A DNA stretch of 64,000 nt from contig JAODUP010000094.1 in the NCBI GenBank assembly GCA_025642065.1, positions 470,001 through 534,000 on the forward strand, written 5' to 3'. Position numbers and translations under genes: made by a program. Within the stretch, counting starts at the first letter, position 1; every line of letters starts with the position of its first letter. The DNA comes from Paralvinella palmiformis. Taxonomy: Eukaryota; Annelida; Polychaeta; Terebellida; Alvinellidae. Shown piece after piece: positions 11,921 through 25,165 of the stretch. Under the pieces are notes generated by a model, which worked only from the letters and a program-made list of their open reading frames with translations, did not search any database and was not told where the DNA came from.

Positions 11921-12660
11921 ATGTTAAATTTCGCTAGCAGTCATCCCAATATAAACAATGGCTGTAATTTGTTCCGAAGCCACATAGGAACTGTGTGAAC
12001 CTAACAAACAGACATATTGGTTTGGTATCGTGTAGGTTTAAGAATAAAAAGTAGACCATATGGATGTTATCTGTCTGTTACTTTCAACAATGAGGACATT
12101 CTTAAATGGATCTGGTGAATATTGACATCTGAATACTGATTACCAGAAATGATTTAACTACAGATTTAAAACGAGTTACACAAACCAAACATTAATATCA
12201 GTGAAGTATCAAACAATTCACTAAACATATTGGAAGTAGACTTTTGGAATTATGATTTATGCTCGTAAGTCTATATATAAAAACAACAAAATGTAAACAA
12301 TATTAGTACACATTTATTTCAAATCAAAACATGTTTTGAATGGAACACCCTAGACCTAATTGTGTATAGTTATTACGGTAAAGTTTACCATATCGAACAG
12401 TTCTCAATCGCAATTGTATCTCAACATACACGTTAGTTATAAATGATCCAATATAGATATTGCTAAAAATGGAATAGGTAGTTGTTGTTGTTGTTGGGGT
12501 AGTTAATGTTGGTAATTGTGGTAGTGGTAGTATTAAGGAGTATAAATGTAAATGTGGACTTCTTTAAATATCTAGATGGTACGTGGTATATTTTGTTTAA
12601 TTTCACCTCACCAGGTCTCTGAATGCCCCCTGGTAGAAAGGGGACATTATTAAATCCGCA
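11918..12660. other. No gene seen
   Basis: AT-rich sequence with a short GTT run near 12481-12496. No motif recognised. Confidence 0.4.
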
Positions 12661-12663
12661 GTG

Positions 12664-12707
12664 TTATTATTATTATAATTATAATTATTATTATAATTAT
12701 AATTATA

Positions 12708-12780
<73 letters not shown>

Positions 12781-12797
12781 ATAGTAATAGTAGTATT
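12664..12797. repeat. (TTA)n/(TAA)n/(TAG)n trinucleotide tract
   Basis: Alternating TTA and TAA blocks followed by about 50 bp of TAG repeats. Confidence 0.93.
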
Positions 12798-12817
12798 ATA
12801 TTCCGGATCTTCGAACC

Positions 12818-13180
12818 ATTATCTTCACATGCCTATAGATGACACGAATTATAATTACAAAACAACAACAAGCTACTACCTTCTCGTATTACGCTCTACG
12901 AGTAGTAACTCTTCGTTGATATAATAATCATTATTTGAAGACTGCACAATCGTAAATCGGTTAAAATACTTTAATTAATTCACCTTTATCATCCAATTCA
13001 TGATCTCGGTAATTGTCTTTCATCCAGTCCTTATTTCCCATTACAGATCGGTTACCTTTGAAGGAACAATGGCCTCATTTTAATTGCGAACTTAAAACCA
13101 TTCTCCTTAGATGTCTGTAGATGACAGGAACTATTATTTCCAGATAACGACAACAAGCTACTCTCTTTTCACATTAAGGT
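12818..13180 (+). repeat. Pair of diverged ~90-bp direct repeats
   Basis: 12821-12905 (ACCATTATCTTCACATGCC ... ACAACAACAAGCTACTACC) is repeated at 13096-13175 (ACCATTCTCCTTAGATGTC ... ACGACAACAAGCTACTCTC), about 270 bp apart. Unknown class. Confidence 0.6.
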
Positions 13181-13639
13181 TTACAAGGTCAACCTTGAAA
13201 AAATAAATGAAGTCAAGGTTGTCCTTACAAACAGTAACCTTATACTGTTGTGTGTAGGAATGTCCACAGCAATGTGTGCGTCCACGTTCATCCGAGTGTG
13301 CGTCACCAGTATGTAAAAATGCGTAGGCAAAGAGTATCATGAATAGCGAATACAATTTCTGAAAATAAAGGGGGACGCTAAAGACCCCCTTCCCAGAAGA
13401 AGTAAAACACTCTGGCAGTGACCACCCTCATGGTATTTCGGCTCCATCTTTCCGTACTGCTCCCCTGTGAGTGGTGGGGGAGGAGGTTTCTCAACCACTC
13501 CAACATAGAGGCTGTGCTGAATAAGCGACAGCCTGGGGATTATCCCCGAACAACAAATCAATCAATCAGTCACTATCTCAAAAATAAAAACCACCCATCA
13601 AACCTCCCGAAGTCTGAAAATGTACCAAACAAGTCAGCC

Positions 13640-15590
13640 AGATCACAAAAATCCTCTAAAATTTCTAAAAGGCCGTTCGTCTTCCTTAAGGAACAACAAT
13701 GGGATCTGTGGAACAACAAAATCGCTGAAATAAAGTAAACACAAACGTGGAAAGAGATTAAAAATATAAAATGTCAATTTCAACCTCCAAAACTATCAAC
13801 CTAAAATACGAAGCCAACAGATATGATAAGATGGTTTCACTTACACTTCCTAAACTAAAGCCGCACGTTCCATTAAGAACATACTTCTCAATTGCTAAAC
13901 CAGAAGGAATACGTCACCACCCTATCTCTTTACTTTCTACCGTCTAACATAATGGCGAGGGTGATTTTAGCAAGACTTCTTTGGAAAACCCCCAAAGCAA
14001 GAAATAACTTCTGATTCAACAAATTAAATATTCACTATGGGGGGTCCATCCTTTATTTAGTAACTAAGGTTACACTTAGACAAATCACCAAAACAACCAA
14101 AACAGTGTTTGTCGTCTTCACATAATTGCAGAAGGCATTTGAGCGTGTAGATCATGTTTCTATGCTGGACTCCTTAACTCATTAGGCATATCTATCCGCC
14201 TACCATGATCATCACACTGATAGAATATATATTAACAAGCCTAAAGACTAAAGTAAAGATACAATGAAATATCATTGACCAGCCCGACCTTACTATCGCT
14301 TAACCTCAGTATATATTAACCCTCCTATCGTTTTAAGGTTATTGTTATCCAACTCCCTGACAGTCACTACAATCACAGCAATACATATCCTGGCTTATGT
14401 TGAAGACCTGGTATTGGGTTAACATGGAAAGAGCCCATTGACAAACTTCAGAAATCTTTAAATGCAGTAGACAAGTTAGCTTTGCCTTTTATCGCGATCC
14501 AGCTAAGACCAAGATCATGACCTTCAACACAAATAGACAACGTCAGCATAACTTCAATCACGATCTACAATATCTAGAAATGATCGATAATTATAAATAT
14601 ATGTGGATCACTATTGGCAGCGGTCTCATATTAACCCGCCATGTAGTAGACACCAAATGTAAAGTTGACTTCAGGGTCAACATGATTCAAAGACATTACA
14701 GATATGTAAATATGAAAATAAATTGAGATGTTCATAGCTATATAAGTTTTTGATATTGTCTGTTATATTATCTGCGGCTCCTGTCCTCCACCAAACTATA
14801 TCTTGAGGCTTCCCAGTGGACCAAGCCCCATTCTGAAGATTCGGGAATTGTCTCAATTCATCTTGCAGCAAAAAGGGACATGGTCAAAAATCTTCTCCCA
14901 TCAACTACCCAACCTGAACATATCGTAAGTACAAGAAAAAATACAAATACATCCTGGAATCCACAATGACGCCTCTTGATAAATCAAGGCAACTTGGCTG
15001 TAAAAGGAAATGGGTATATTATCAATCACTCCTCTAAATTCCAAGGAATCTATATCATGCCAAGAATCCATTAAGGCTGTTATAGGTAAAACAATCGGGA
15101 AGAAAGTAGATCCAGAAGTAGCAGCAATAACAACCACTAACAGGAATACCAACATACCGATTTTCAATATCTGTGCAGATACCAACTTCCGAGCAAACGA
15201 AAGTACTGCCTAGGCATATTTCGTTAAAGAAACGAACGAAGAAATCAGAGGGAGAATCCGTTATCAGACCCTATCAGATTCGCAGAGTTGTATGCAGTTA
15301 AAGCCGTAATTGTCTGGATTACAAAACAGTCTTTTCGGGAAAGGGGCACTATCCACTCGAACTATATGGGAGCACTCACCAGCATCTCCGCATCTAATTT
15401 TCGCATTTGTCTCGAGGTTATCAGAGAAATCTTCATCGCGGCGACAACACTCAAGCAACGTGGAACTCAAGTAGTTCTCCGCTATGTTCCAAGCCACGTA
15501 ATGCTATAGGACAATGACCGATCTGACAAACTAGCAAACGATGTCATTGGCCTAGAAGTCGTCAACTCAACTTGATCTAGAACAACCACA
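13640..15590 (+). pseudogene. Decayed non-LTR retrotransposon with RT and RNase H (I-like group)
   Basis: Conceptual pieces in shifting frames follow the order of an I-superfamily-type polyprotein. Near 13,920-14,170 are RT fragments: NIMARVILARL, then NIHYGGSILYLVTKVTLRQ, then KAFERVDHVSML (the LxKAFDxVDH region). Near 14,390-14,420 AYVEDLVLG stands where A-Y-A-D-D-L is expected, so one catalytic Asp has become Glu or been shifted. Near 15,160-15,550 an RNase H-like domain appears: ICADT, then LKAVIVWI, then YVPSHVML, then DKLAND. SNY stands where SDS is usual, and a stop replaces the residue before DND. Multiple stops and frameshifts make it dead. The clade assignment is inferred from RT plus a C-terminal RNase H. 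Confidence 0.7.
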
Positions 15591-18280
15591 CATCACCTTC
15601 TGAGGACTGGTACCATTTTAAGTTGGATACGATACATAAACATATCCTAAAAGGCAGATATGCTGTATAATGTAACACATTTCAAATAAAAACAATTACC
15701 TGTTAACGGGATAATCAACAAATTTATTAATAGTCTTTTTATCGTATGGACTCTGGTTTAGTAACAATTGTCTTACATTGTCAATAAAATAAACATTGGT
15801 GAGATGGCTTATAGTACCTTTCCAATTTAAAGCCGCATAGTCATCATCAATAAAATACTTAACTAGCTATATATAATGATATACGATATACTACATGGTT
15901 TTTAAGTTAAATATTTCAGGTTATAATAGAATAACTGCGCATATGCTTTAAGTATAAATAAAAAGATATGACTTCAGTGTGATCGAAACTCTTATCTGAC
16001 TTAATCCAGGTAGCCATTTAAAAAAATTCTTCATTGTGCTGAGTACCTTACTACGCTATACCATATTTTATGTTAATTTGCACACTCAATATCAGCCAAA
16101 CTTCATCCACATGTCATTATGGTATCTCAGTGATGCCGTAAAATGTATTTGGTCACATTCTTACCCGATATGAAAGTATTAGCATTTATTATTGCCAAAT
16201 TTACATAGAAAATATGAACCCAAAAGAGCTTTCTGACTGCCAATTGGGATTTCTCCATTTCAATTAAATAATTACGGTATAACATAAAATATGTATTGCA
16301 CTGGGTGTTAATGAGTAGCTGTCCATTTGTGATGTTCGGTCACCCCATACAGACTCAGGGGAAGAATTACGCATATAAATACTTTTATTGATTTCAAGTA
16401 ATTGTGATTTCCACTTCACTATTAATTTATATATTTTATGAACTATTCCTTTCCTCACTATATACGACTTTAGTTGGTTTTAGATGATCACCCCAAAAAC
16501 TGTATGATGTCTAACGGTCAATACATCCACATCAACATAAATTGTAATATCATATTATTACATTTCATGGAGCTTGATACCAACTGGTCTCAAGCTACAA
16601 TAGAGAGACAGCGTAGTTGGTTACCAAAGCCAATACATAATATTAAATATAATATCTATTATCTGTCCATAGGTGTTTGTCAGGTGAATGTATCGGCTGG
16701 GTCCATCAGTTGAGCTTCATCAAAGCAGAACCTCCTTGACAAAATGTTACTAGATAGATGTTCAGCACTCTTAATATTGCATAATTATTAAACAGCTAAT
16801 TGGTATTACCGTTTATTTATCTTTTTCAAATTAATAAATAAATTTTAATATTAACGAACTATTTTTCTTTTAAGGCCGTCAGGTGAGTGATCTTTATATA
16901 ACTTAAACTACTCACTTTTTGGACAAAGGGTCGAAAATATCAGAGATAGAATACGCACAAACCACATTAATATTCATTACAATGTAGTGCATAAAGCCTC
17001 GACATTATACATACAGATTCGAGTATATTTTATACCAATATTGCAGCACATGAAACGCCAAATTTATTGTCAAAAAATAAAACCATGACATATTGCCGAT
17101 CTGTTCTATTATCATGATTACCTGTTTATATATTTCTGCTATTTTAACATCTAATAGATACAGTTACAAATCCGAGCTATTTATAAATTTGGCTGCGGGG
17201 ACGATACCAAAGTAATGGAAAGACAGCCTAACAGTGCACAAACCGATGTCGAGTGTTTTAGTTAGTGCTACTCGTCACAGCTGCGCTGCCGGATTCCGTT
17301 AGAAATATATGGCTAATGTTAGAGTCTGATGCACCAATCCTCAGATTGAGCCACGAAACTAAACAAACCTGGAATAGAATATTAACTATATTTTGTCTCT
17401 AACATATTTGTTTTACAACGGAGTATACTAGTGCACACAACTAATAATTAACTACAGCTGTTAGGAGTTCGTAAAGTATCACAAATCATCTACATACATA
17501 TGAAACATAGATGGATGCGTAAAACATGTGTTTTTGTTATTTAATTTGATCTAATTCAATATCATATTTTGGTTATGCACAGTACAACAGGTCGATATAG
17601 ATAACAATTTTAGAGAGACGCAACACACGTCCGAATGTCTCAAATGGCAGAATGTTCCACATTCTAGTTCGAATCGGGTTTGATGTTCAATCATAACAAA
17701 ATTCATAACCTTTACGATCGATCAGTATAAAACATCTCGGCATAACATATTGTATCAATCATCGTATACAATATCACCTGAAAACAATGTCACACATTTC
17801 TCCTTACCTGAACAATAATCGCTAAATAAAATTTGATAATAATGAGATCTAACATATTCTACTGAACAAGTATGTGAAATGATGGGCGAGTGAGTGAGTG
17901 AACGAGTGAGTGAAAGAGGGTGAGTTAATTAATGATACATGCGGAAATAATAACACTTTATTGCCTCCTATAATATTCCCGAGTCAAACCTCAAACGCGA
18001 GCTATTATATATTATATATAAATGTAAGGTAATAAAAACGGATTATTTGATCAAATTAGGGATATGTTACAGTGAACAAAACCTCTCTAATCAAGTGAGA
18101 TATGTGACTTGTTTATTGTGACTTGATCAGGTAAGTTACCCGATTAGACAAAGTCGTGGCTAGCTGTTTTCTGTAATAACATGACGTGACCATAATAGAG
18201 AAGTAGCCGCTATATAAACTTGGCCACTTATTGAATCTTTACTATAGATAGTCATTAGTCACCTCTTCATACTAACTAGT
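15591..18280. other. 2.7 kb with no gene seen
   Basis: AT-rich DNA with short frames only. A GAGT-rich patch lies near 17886-17930. I see no SINE head, RT motif or long inverted repeat. Confidence 0.4.
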
Positions 18281-18590
18281 GAACTGTGGCTCAATGGTGG
18301 CGTATGGGACTAAAAACCTAGTATATCCCAGGTACGAATCCATCAACTGGCTAATTGTCACTTGTTAGATGACCACGTAATACCGGGGATTGTGTGCCTG
18401 TAATCGTCGCTAAAGTAGCTTTTTTTTCGGGATGTTGAGCAAGGTGTCTAGTTGTACCTGCTACACCGAATAAGTACAGATTTGTAAATCATCACCTCTG
18501 GAGATAATGTTAGACTTTAAAACGGCCCAGGTGGGGGTCGGTTCACCATGATGAACGGTCTGCTAAAGCGCCGATATAAATTGTTATAAT
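18281..18590 (+). mobile_element. tRNA-derived SINE, family 4
   Basis: tRNA-like head: GTGGCTCAATGGTGGCGTA (A-box region) and AGGTACGAATCC (B box) spaced as in a tRNA. The body ends AAAGCGCCGATATAAATTG, which resembles the LINE tails elsewhere in this window (GCGCTATATAAAT). Single copy here. Confidence 0.6.
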
Positions 18591-19585
18591 AGTGACGAGT
18601 AGGTCATAGTATTTATTGGATTTGTATGTTTATGAGGTATTTGACCCTCCAGCAAATATCACAAGGCATATTATGCTGCGGTTGAGAAAGTTCCGTTTTC
18701 TATGCATGGAGACTATATTTCCCTGCATTCAAGAAAAGTTGATCTAGAGCTGTATAATCCATGTACTATTTGCGTCTTTGGAGGGACGCCGTTTAAGTGT
18801 TTGGTTTGGTTATCCAGCATTTAAATGACTAGCAGGCAGAATACGCTCTTAAAGCATGTACTCCTGACTCAGGAATAGAAACACTGCATCGCATCTCGAG
18901 CGGTGGCATTGGACACAGCTCGCGCGGTTGGTGGGTTTTAAATAACAACTTATAAAATTCACCTTGGTTGTATGTGGGAATAGAATTATCTTTCCTAGGT
19001 CCAGTTATGTCCAGTTTGTACTATGAGATTCAAGATTAGCTCTAATCTGCTTGTCTTAAATAACATATAAGAACTACAATAGCAGACGTTAGGTCAGGTT
19101 TGAAAATGATAGCATAGTTCAAACAGTACGGAAGCTATGACGCGCTATTACGGTCTGCTTCAGCGCAGATGTCAGTCTTTTAATAGCAATTAAGATAAAC
19201 AGTTTTAATAGTAGTCGCTTCATGACGCCTGCTCGTTGTGAAAACTGATCTTTGAAGACAGTGACAATTGGGTTATATGGTTTATATAGTATTGCTTTGA
19301 AGAAAGATACAGCAATTAAAAATAGCTATAAATAGGGCTGCTTAGATAATTAATCTAAACATTCTCACTACTGCCGTGATCTGACTTGGGTGTTCTACTC
19401 CCAAACTCCACGGCTGTAAGTGATTCGCTTTTTGTTTTTGCTTGGCGGCTTAGGGACTGGTGAGACATTACACATGTCTCAGCAAGAAAAGTCGCCACTC
19501 TGGATTCAGTCCCCTGAAGAAACGTCCAGAGTGTGAATTCACGATTCGAGATTCTCTGTGCCTGTACCTTATAATACACAGCTAA

Positions 19586-19590
<5 letters not shown>
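18591..19590. other. No gene seen
   Basis: Ordinary sequence; no recognisable motif on either strand. Confidence 0.4.
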
Positions 19591-19616
<26 letters not shown>

Positions 19617-19629
19617 TATATATATATAG
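19591..19629. repeat. (CA)n-(TA)n microsatellite
   Basis: CA repeat followed by a short TA repeat. Confidence 0.93.
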
Positions 19630-19744
19630 ACATTTTATGGACATTCAACATATTGTAAAACATTGTAGAACACCAATTGTTATTACTTGAAATCAATCTT
19701 TTCTTGTGTGTAGGGTGTTTGTGTTTAAAATCTGTGAATACTTG

Positions 19745-20755
19745 TTTTTCTTGATGTGTGTTTCACAAGGGTGAGTACCCTTATCGATGTGCTAAACCAG
19801 AAGCTTTGAACTTGGTTGCATTCGTTTTCGGGTACTTGGTCTTTTGGGAGTTTTCTTTTCCCCCATCTTCCCCGTCTTCACTTGGTTGTAGATGTGCTTG
19901 CTTTCATAGTAAGATCACCTCATAACACTGTGGAATCATGACCATAGTAGGACTTTATGTGTTTGTTCCTCCGAGAAGCTTTGACATCCTTCACCTTCGA
20001 CATACCACCATTCTCCAATGCATCATTATCCTCTAGACAGAGCTTTCTTTATGCCTCGACATAACAATTCAGCTCCTTTTCGGGGTATCGGTATGGTGCT
20101 TGTTGTCAAATAATCAACAATTTCTGGATAGGTTCGCAGGGAAACGGTCATTCTCGCTTTTATTGCCTGAACTTAGTGATATATGGAGGCACGAATGGTT
20201 GATCTTTTGCACGGCTCTGCGGGGAACTCTGGTCTTGGGCTATCACTACAGGTGAACTCTGGCTTTGGGATGCATGACTCATTTTACAGTTTGTGTCTCT
20301 CTTTTTATCGGGATATTTCTTCTGTTTGTTGCGTCTCGCTCTACTGGTTTTATAATGTATTTTCCAGTATTTTCTTTTCTCAGCATTATTCATCTCACAC
20401 ATTCTTTTCTATGGCGGCCTACTATGGTGAAGATGTATCGCACACGTATTCTCTTGCATTCATAATCTTTGTTGTCGCCTTTGTTCTGTCCAAACTTCAC
20501 TTGGCAATGATGCTCCCATCTGAAGAAATTTTACGAAGAGTTTTCGTATAAGCCAGTTTTTGTTCTGGGCCAATTCCTTTCAATACTTTTCTGTGTTTTG
20601 TGGACCGGCTCCGATCAGATTTTCTTGTTAACTGTTCAATCACCGAGGAGCCTCTATGGTTCTGTTTCTGATCACACAAGTTTGATGCAACTTTAGATTG
20701 TCCGAGTTTCCAAGGAAAGGACATTATGAGTGTGTCAGACAATATTGTGTCTTTT
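19745..20755 (-). other. Possible decayed coding region, unknown function
   Basis: On the minus strand two frames of about 80 codons lie one after the other (20742-20497, then 20402-20160), separated by stops. The first has SKVASNLCDQKQNHRG and KVLKGIGPEQK. The second is basic (EKRKYWKIHYKTSRARRNKQ) and ends KDQPFVPPYITKFRQ. A further stretch near 20,150-20,050 reads YPEIVDYLTTSTIPIP after a frame change. Amino-acid composition looks protein-like rather than repeat-like. It resembles the Arg/Lys-rich N-terminal regions of some transposon proteins, but I cannot name a family. The plus-strand frame (20183-20551) is probably its antisense. Confidence 0.25.
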
Positions 20756-20759
20756 TAGT

Positions 20760-21908
20760 TCATACATATCAGTCAAGGTTATGATTGTTATCAAATGTCA
20801 ATAGGAGCTTGCATGAAGTTCTACCACACTAATTTCTCTAACCTACAAGCACAAACAATAACATATATTTAAAAACCAAAACCAGAAAAGAGAAACTGAT
20901 GAGCACTTTAATTAATTGTTAGTCACTAATTGCCTATGTAATTCAACCAAACCTGAAATGTGAAGAAACAAAGAAAATGATTTAGGGTGCATCCAAAGAA
21001 AGCTTTCCTCAACAACAACAAAAAAAACGAAACAAAAGCAATATCGACAAAAATCAATCAGAGAATGTCCAAAACAATGTCCACTCTGACACATTAACAT
21101 ATACGAGTTTGTGGCACAGCTGAAAGTGTCATTTAAGTGAGTTAATGATGTGCATGATTACAAAAATCAAAGACATATATTCAAATTTTTGTAACTAAAA
21201 GACACCCATATTACAAACAAGAAACATTAATATTCCCTGTTTTCGTCTAGTAGCTGTTTTTAAACTTATTGATAACACAATATTTCCATGAAAACGACCC
21301 CTCGTCTAGGTTCCATAGATTCGAGTAATACCAGTTTAAATATATATATATTCTCTGGCAAACAATTATTGATAAATAATAATAACCACTCGTTATATGT
21401 GTCATGTGTCGGAGTGGACATCATGTGGATAGTTGTATCTATTGTTCATTCAAGGTACACACGTGATTCATGGCATTGATTTTTATAACATGGATTTAGT
21501 AACCAGTTATCGTATATAATGACCACAAACCTTTATATTTAACTGGATTTGCTGAAAACTAACAGGATATGATTGGACGGAATGGGTTGTTGCATATTCC
21601 AGCTGGTTTTTTGCAACATATACTTATTTTATTTGATATTTTATCATTTAACCTGATTTAATATATTTTTAATAAAAACAAATTAAAATATTTGTTTTCA
21701 TTAATTAGTAGCATTTTAGGCCAATGTATCGGACTGGACATTTCGGACGGAAAATATCATCAAATCGTTGAAGATATGCTGTGACCACAATTATAAAATC
21801 AACGTCAATATATTTTACAGTCAGTTAACAGGGTCCATCAGCTTTATTAATAATGCATACATTACGTATGAAATCCATTTAGTATCACATAAATTATATG
21901 TTAAAAAT
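20760..21908. other. No gene seen
   Basis: AT-rich DNA with only short frames. Confidence 0.4.
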
Positions 21909-22102
21909 ATGATGATGATGATGATTGATGTTTTACGGCCACTTTTGTGCACAAGGTAGGCTAAATGGGCCGAGTGACTTCCAAAGGTAATGAGACGAAG
22001 TGAAAGACGAAACAACCTTCAGATATGCCCACGCCGGGATTCGAACAGGGTGTGGTAGTGATATGTGGTCCAGCACGCTACCGCTAGACCACGGAGGCGC
22101 CC
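21909..22102 (-). mobile_element. tRNA-derived SINE, family 1 (full length)
   Basis: The best-preserved copy. Minus-strand head GGCGCCTCCGTGGTCTAGCG carries the A box, GTTCGAATCCCGGCGTGGG the B box, and the body ends GTGGCCGTAAAACATCAAT with an (ATC)n tail. The head aligns throughout with 5683-5877 and 40269-40418. Confidence 0.9.
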
Positions 22103-22121
22103 CCGGAAATACTGTGAAATA

Positions 22122-22123
22122 GC

Positions 22124-22168
<45 letters not shown>
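22122..22168. repeat. (TA)n microsatellite
   Basis: TA array 20 bp from the 5' end of the SINE. Confidence 0.95.
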
Positions 22169-22170
<2 letters not shown>

Positions 22171-23058
22171 TATATCGGATGCTAATATTGTGTATGGATG
22201 TGTGATAATTATCATCTGATAATCCTAGCTCCCCTCGGCTATATCAGTATATGTTCTAGGTGAAACAACTGATATGATGAGGCTATGCCTAAGGATACCA
22301 CTTAGTGTGACTTACTCAAGTTACTGTATCACGAACTGAGTGTTTTGTGTGAGATTGGCTTATCCACGGTACTACCGATCAATGAGATATTTGAGATAAA
22401 CATATCTCATTCGATGTTTCTTAAAGTTTCACACCGTAACCTAGGGCCTAAATTTAAAATTAAATTTAGCGAAATATTGGTGAAGACGCAGCCGCATTAC
22501 TAAGTGTGTGAATTAAAACAATTCAATGACCTATTCGTACAAAAACTTCTCTAAGCATTATAAATCAAAACAATAAAATGTCTTGATATGATATGATATG
22601 ATATGATATGATGCGCTATGATGATCTTCAATTAGCATATCATTTATAGCCATAGTTTCACATTTTGACATTGCCAGTTAAAAATACAAACAGTACAGGT
22701 TTTATTTGACTATCTAGGCTTTAGTTGTACATCCATTAAATCGTCAAACAAAAACAAAGAGATTGAAAAAACGTTTGGGGGTTTGTTAAAATTATTCACT
22801 TAACAAGAGATTTTATGAAATTGTGTTTTTACTGATTGGGGTATGGTGGGTGATCATATGCGCGAGAATAGCCGCATTCCAGTCAGAAAACCAATATTCG
22901 AGTTAATGTGGAGAATTTACAGTCTTCGCAACTCCTGAATGAACAGAAGGGATTACCTGATGATTTGATTGAACTCTATAACAAAAGAATTCAAATATCA
23001 TTAACCATCACGCTCCCTCCATGTGTTCGAAAATTATTACGCTGAAATCGAAGCCTTC
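22169..23058. other. No gene; short (ATATG)n and one dispersed repeat
   Basis: A pentanucleotide GATAT run occupies 22586-22613. A block at about 22842-22905 (TATGGTGGGTGATCATATG ... AATAGCCGCATTCCAGTCAG) recurs in diverged form at about 43609-43672. Nothing else recognised. Confidence 0.5.
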
Positions 23059-23059
23059 G

Positions 23060-23100
<41 letters not shown>

Positions 23101-23110
23101 AGGGGGGGGT
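23060..23110. repeat. (TA)n-(TG)n microsatellite
   Basis: TA then TG repeat and a G run. Confidence 0.93.
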
Positions 23111-23139
23111 GTAATAATAAACCATAAATATGGTCTGGG

Positions 23140-23398
23140 CTACTTATCAGCTTGTGGGGTCGAGCCAATCCTCTTTTCGTACATGACAAATGAATCATGC
23201 CCACAGGGAAGCGGTTCTATGTAGGTTAGGTACAGAATACATCGCTCACAATACACAAGATGTGCCTGTCTTTCACTGACAAAATATACATATACAAGAT
23301 AACTAGTTTGACACCACAGTTTATATAGCAGTGTTTGCTGTGGTTCAAAAGAAACCTCTATGTAAAAACATTTGGAAACCCTGATGATGATGTCAATA
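23140..23398 (-). repeat. Unit B repeat, diverged copy
   Basis: Plus-strand sequence from CTACTTATCAGCTTGTGGGG through ATGCCCACAGGGAAGCGG to ACATTTGGAAACCCTGATG aligns with 47.89-48.18 kb. It is clearly more diverged than the 25.2/47.9 kb pair. Orientation is the same as the 47-kb element, minus strand as I define it. Confidence 0.7.
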
Positions 23399-23443
23399 TT
23401 CCTACATATATAAAGCGTACGCACTCACTGAGGTATGTGTATG

Positions 23444-23448
<5 letters not shown>

Positions 23449-23496
<48 letters not shown>

Positions 23497-23541
23497 ATGC
23501 GTGTGCGTGGGTGCGTGCGTGTGTGTGTGCGTGTGTGTGTG
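23449..23541. repeat. (TC)n-(TG)n compound microsatellite
   Basis: TC array (23449-23488) followed by an imperfect TG/CG array. Confidence 0.95.
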
Positions 23542-23752
23542 AAACATGGGATGGGCTGAACTGAAATATTACCTATTTGGTCCTCACATATATGTTATCT
23601 ATCCCTATATACACATAGCTAGTGTATCTGTTGGAATGTTGCTTGGATAGACCACAGGAAATAAAATTCTTTCTCCAACTGCCTTTTTTTTGTTGATTTG
23701 AATTTCACGTGAAAATGGTACGAATTCTTTGTTGAGAGACTTTCTCACTTTA

Positions 23753-23762
23753 ATATATATAT

Positions 23763-23810
<48 letters not shown>

Positions 23811-23811
23811 C
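23753..23811. repeat. (TA)n microsatellite
   Basis: TA array with two AAT/ATT phase breaks. Confidence 0.95.
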
Positions 23812-24513
23812 ACTGAGTTATATTGTCATGTCAGTCTATGTATTGGTAAATGCACCATTTTAATTACTATTGTATTATAATTTCATTCCTGAAATATAAA
23901 TTAGATTTTTTAAACCCAGCATAAAGTGTGTTTGTTTTTGTTTGTACTTTTCAAGTACAGGAATTTTGGGATTATTTTATATATCGAATGCAAAATGCAA
24001 TATGTTTATGTTGGTTAAGCTTTGTGGTGTCACTGAAGTGAATCATATAAACGGATGAAGGTAAATCTTTAAAGAAGGTAATTGTATTCAGCTTTTCCAA
24101 ACGCCCATGAGGTAATTTTCCCTCTGTATTAGACACCGAAGATGCAACGTGGACTATCATTTGTGAGACACAGTTTAGGAACGTCCAACATATATCTGCC
24201 GACAATGACCTTGACCAATGTTAAAAACGATTTTTTAACAAATATTTTGTTAGAAAACATTACTATCTTATATCATTTCGGAATTCGTCTTATATCTGAC
24301 CATAAGCGGATTCGTGGCAGGTTTCTTTGTCGCAAGATGGCGTGGTTAATATTATCAGAAAGGACGGGGTCATTATAAACTTAATTAGCATCAGAATTGG
24401 AGTAATTTAACATAAAGAGTTCTGCATTTTAAGGCCGACAATCAATTGATTGTTCCGAAAACTTCCCTATCATGTAGGTGTAAGACTCGCAGTGTAATTT
24501 CTACTGGGAAATG
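23812..24513. other. No gene seen
   Basis: Only short frames. The two frames of about 78 codons here (23972-24205 minus, 24142-24378 plus) show no recognisable domain. Confidence 0.4.
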
Positions 24514-24640
24514 TTGATGAGGATGATTGATGTTTTACGGCCATGTTTGTGCATTTGGTAGGCTAAATGGGCCGAGCGACCTCCAAGAGTAATGAAGCGA
24601 AGTCAAAGATGAAACAACTTTCAGATATACCCAGGTATAT
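24514..24640 (-). mobile_element. tRNA-derived SINE, family 1 (3' part)
   Basis: Plus-strand ATGATTGATGTTTTACGGCC through GTAGGCTAAATGGGCCGAGC to TTTCAGATATACCCA. The tRNA head is missing, consistent with 5' truncation at insertion. Confidence 0.85.
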
Positions 24641-24864
24641 GAGAGTTAAATTCCATAATAAAACGTACACTATTCTTGTATTATCATTTGATTTGATGTT
24701 TTTATTATACGTAGGAATGAGCACAGACACATAGTTAATTATAGACAGCAAAACCACACACACGCTGTGCACACAATTCGCGGAAGGCAGTGATACCTGA
24801 TGGCCAAACATTGACGATATTCAGACATGTTTTATAACAAAATATCAGAAACACTCACATACAG

Positions 24865-24866
<2 letters not shown>

Positions 24867-24909
<43 letters not shown>

Positions 24910-24910
24910 C
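24867..24910. repeat. (AG)n microsatellite
   Basis: AG array with a CACACA leader. Confidence 0.93.
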
Positions 24911-25165
24911 TGGGAGAGAGAGCGAGAGTAATAATTCATTGTGCAGTATTGCTAGTTTGTTTTTATTTTAGTTAAATCACTTCGGTGAGTCCATACTGAG
25001 TTAGTGTACATTCTCTTTGTTATGAACAAACTGTAATGTTTGTTAACACGCTGAGGCTATATATAGGGCTTGAATTTTCACTTAGGTTAGAGAAGAACTT
25101 CGACGCCAGACCAGTCGGACGTGTATTGACACATGGTTCATATAGGTAGGATTTATTCAGTTATT
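24911..25165. other. No gene seen
   Basis: Unique AT-rich flank of the unit B copy. Confidence 0.4.

Noticed and set aside
18110..18140. Splice-donor-like CAGGTAAG at 18.13 kb and CAGGTGAGT at 16.88 kb
   Set aside because: Neither follows an open reading frame with a plausible start or acceptor.
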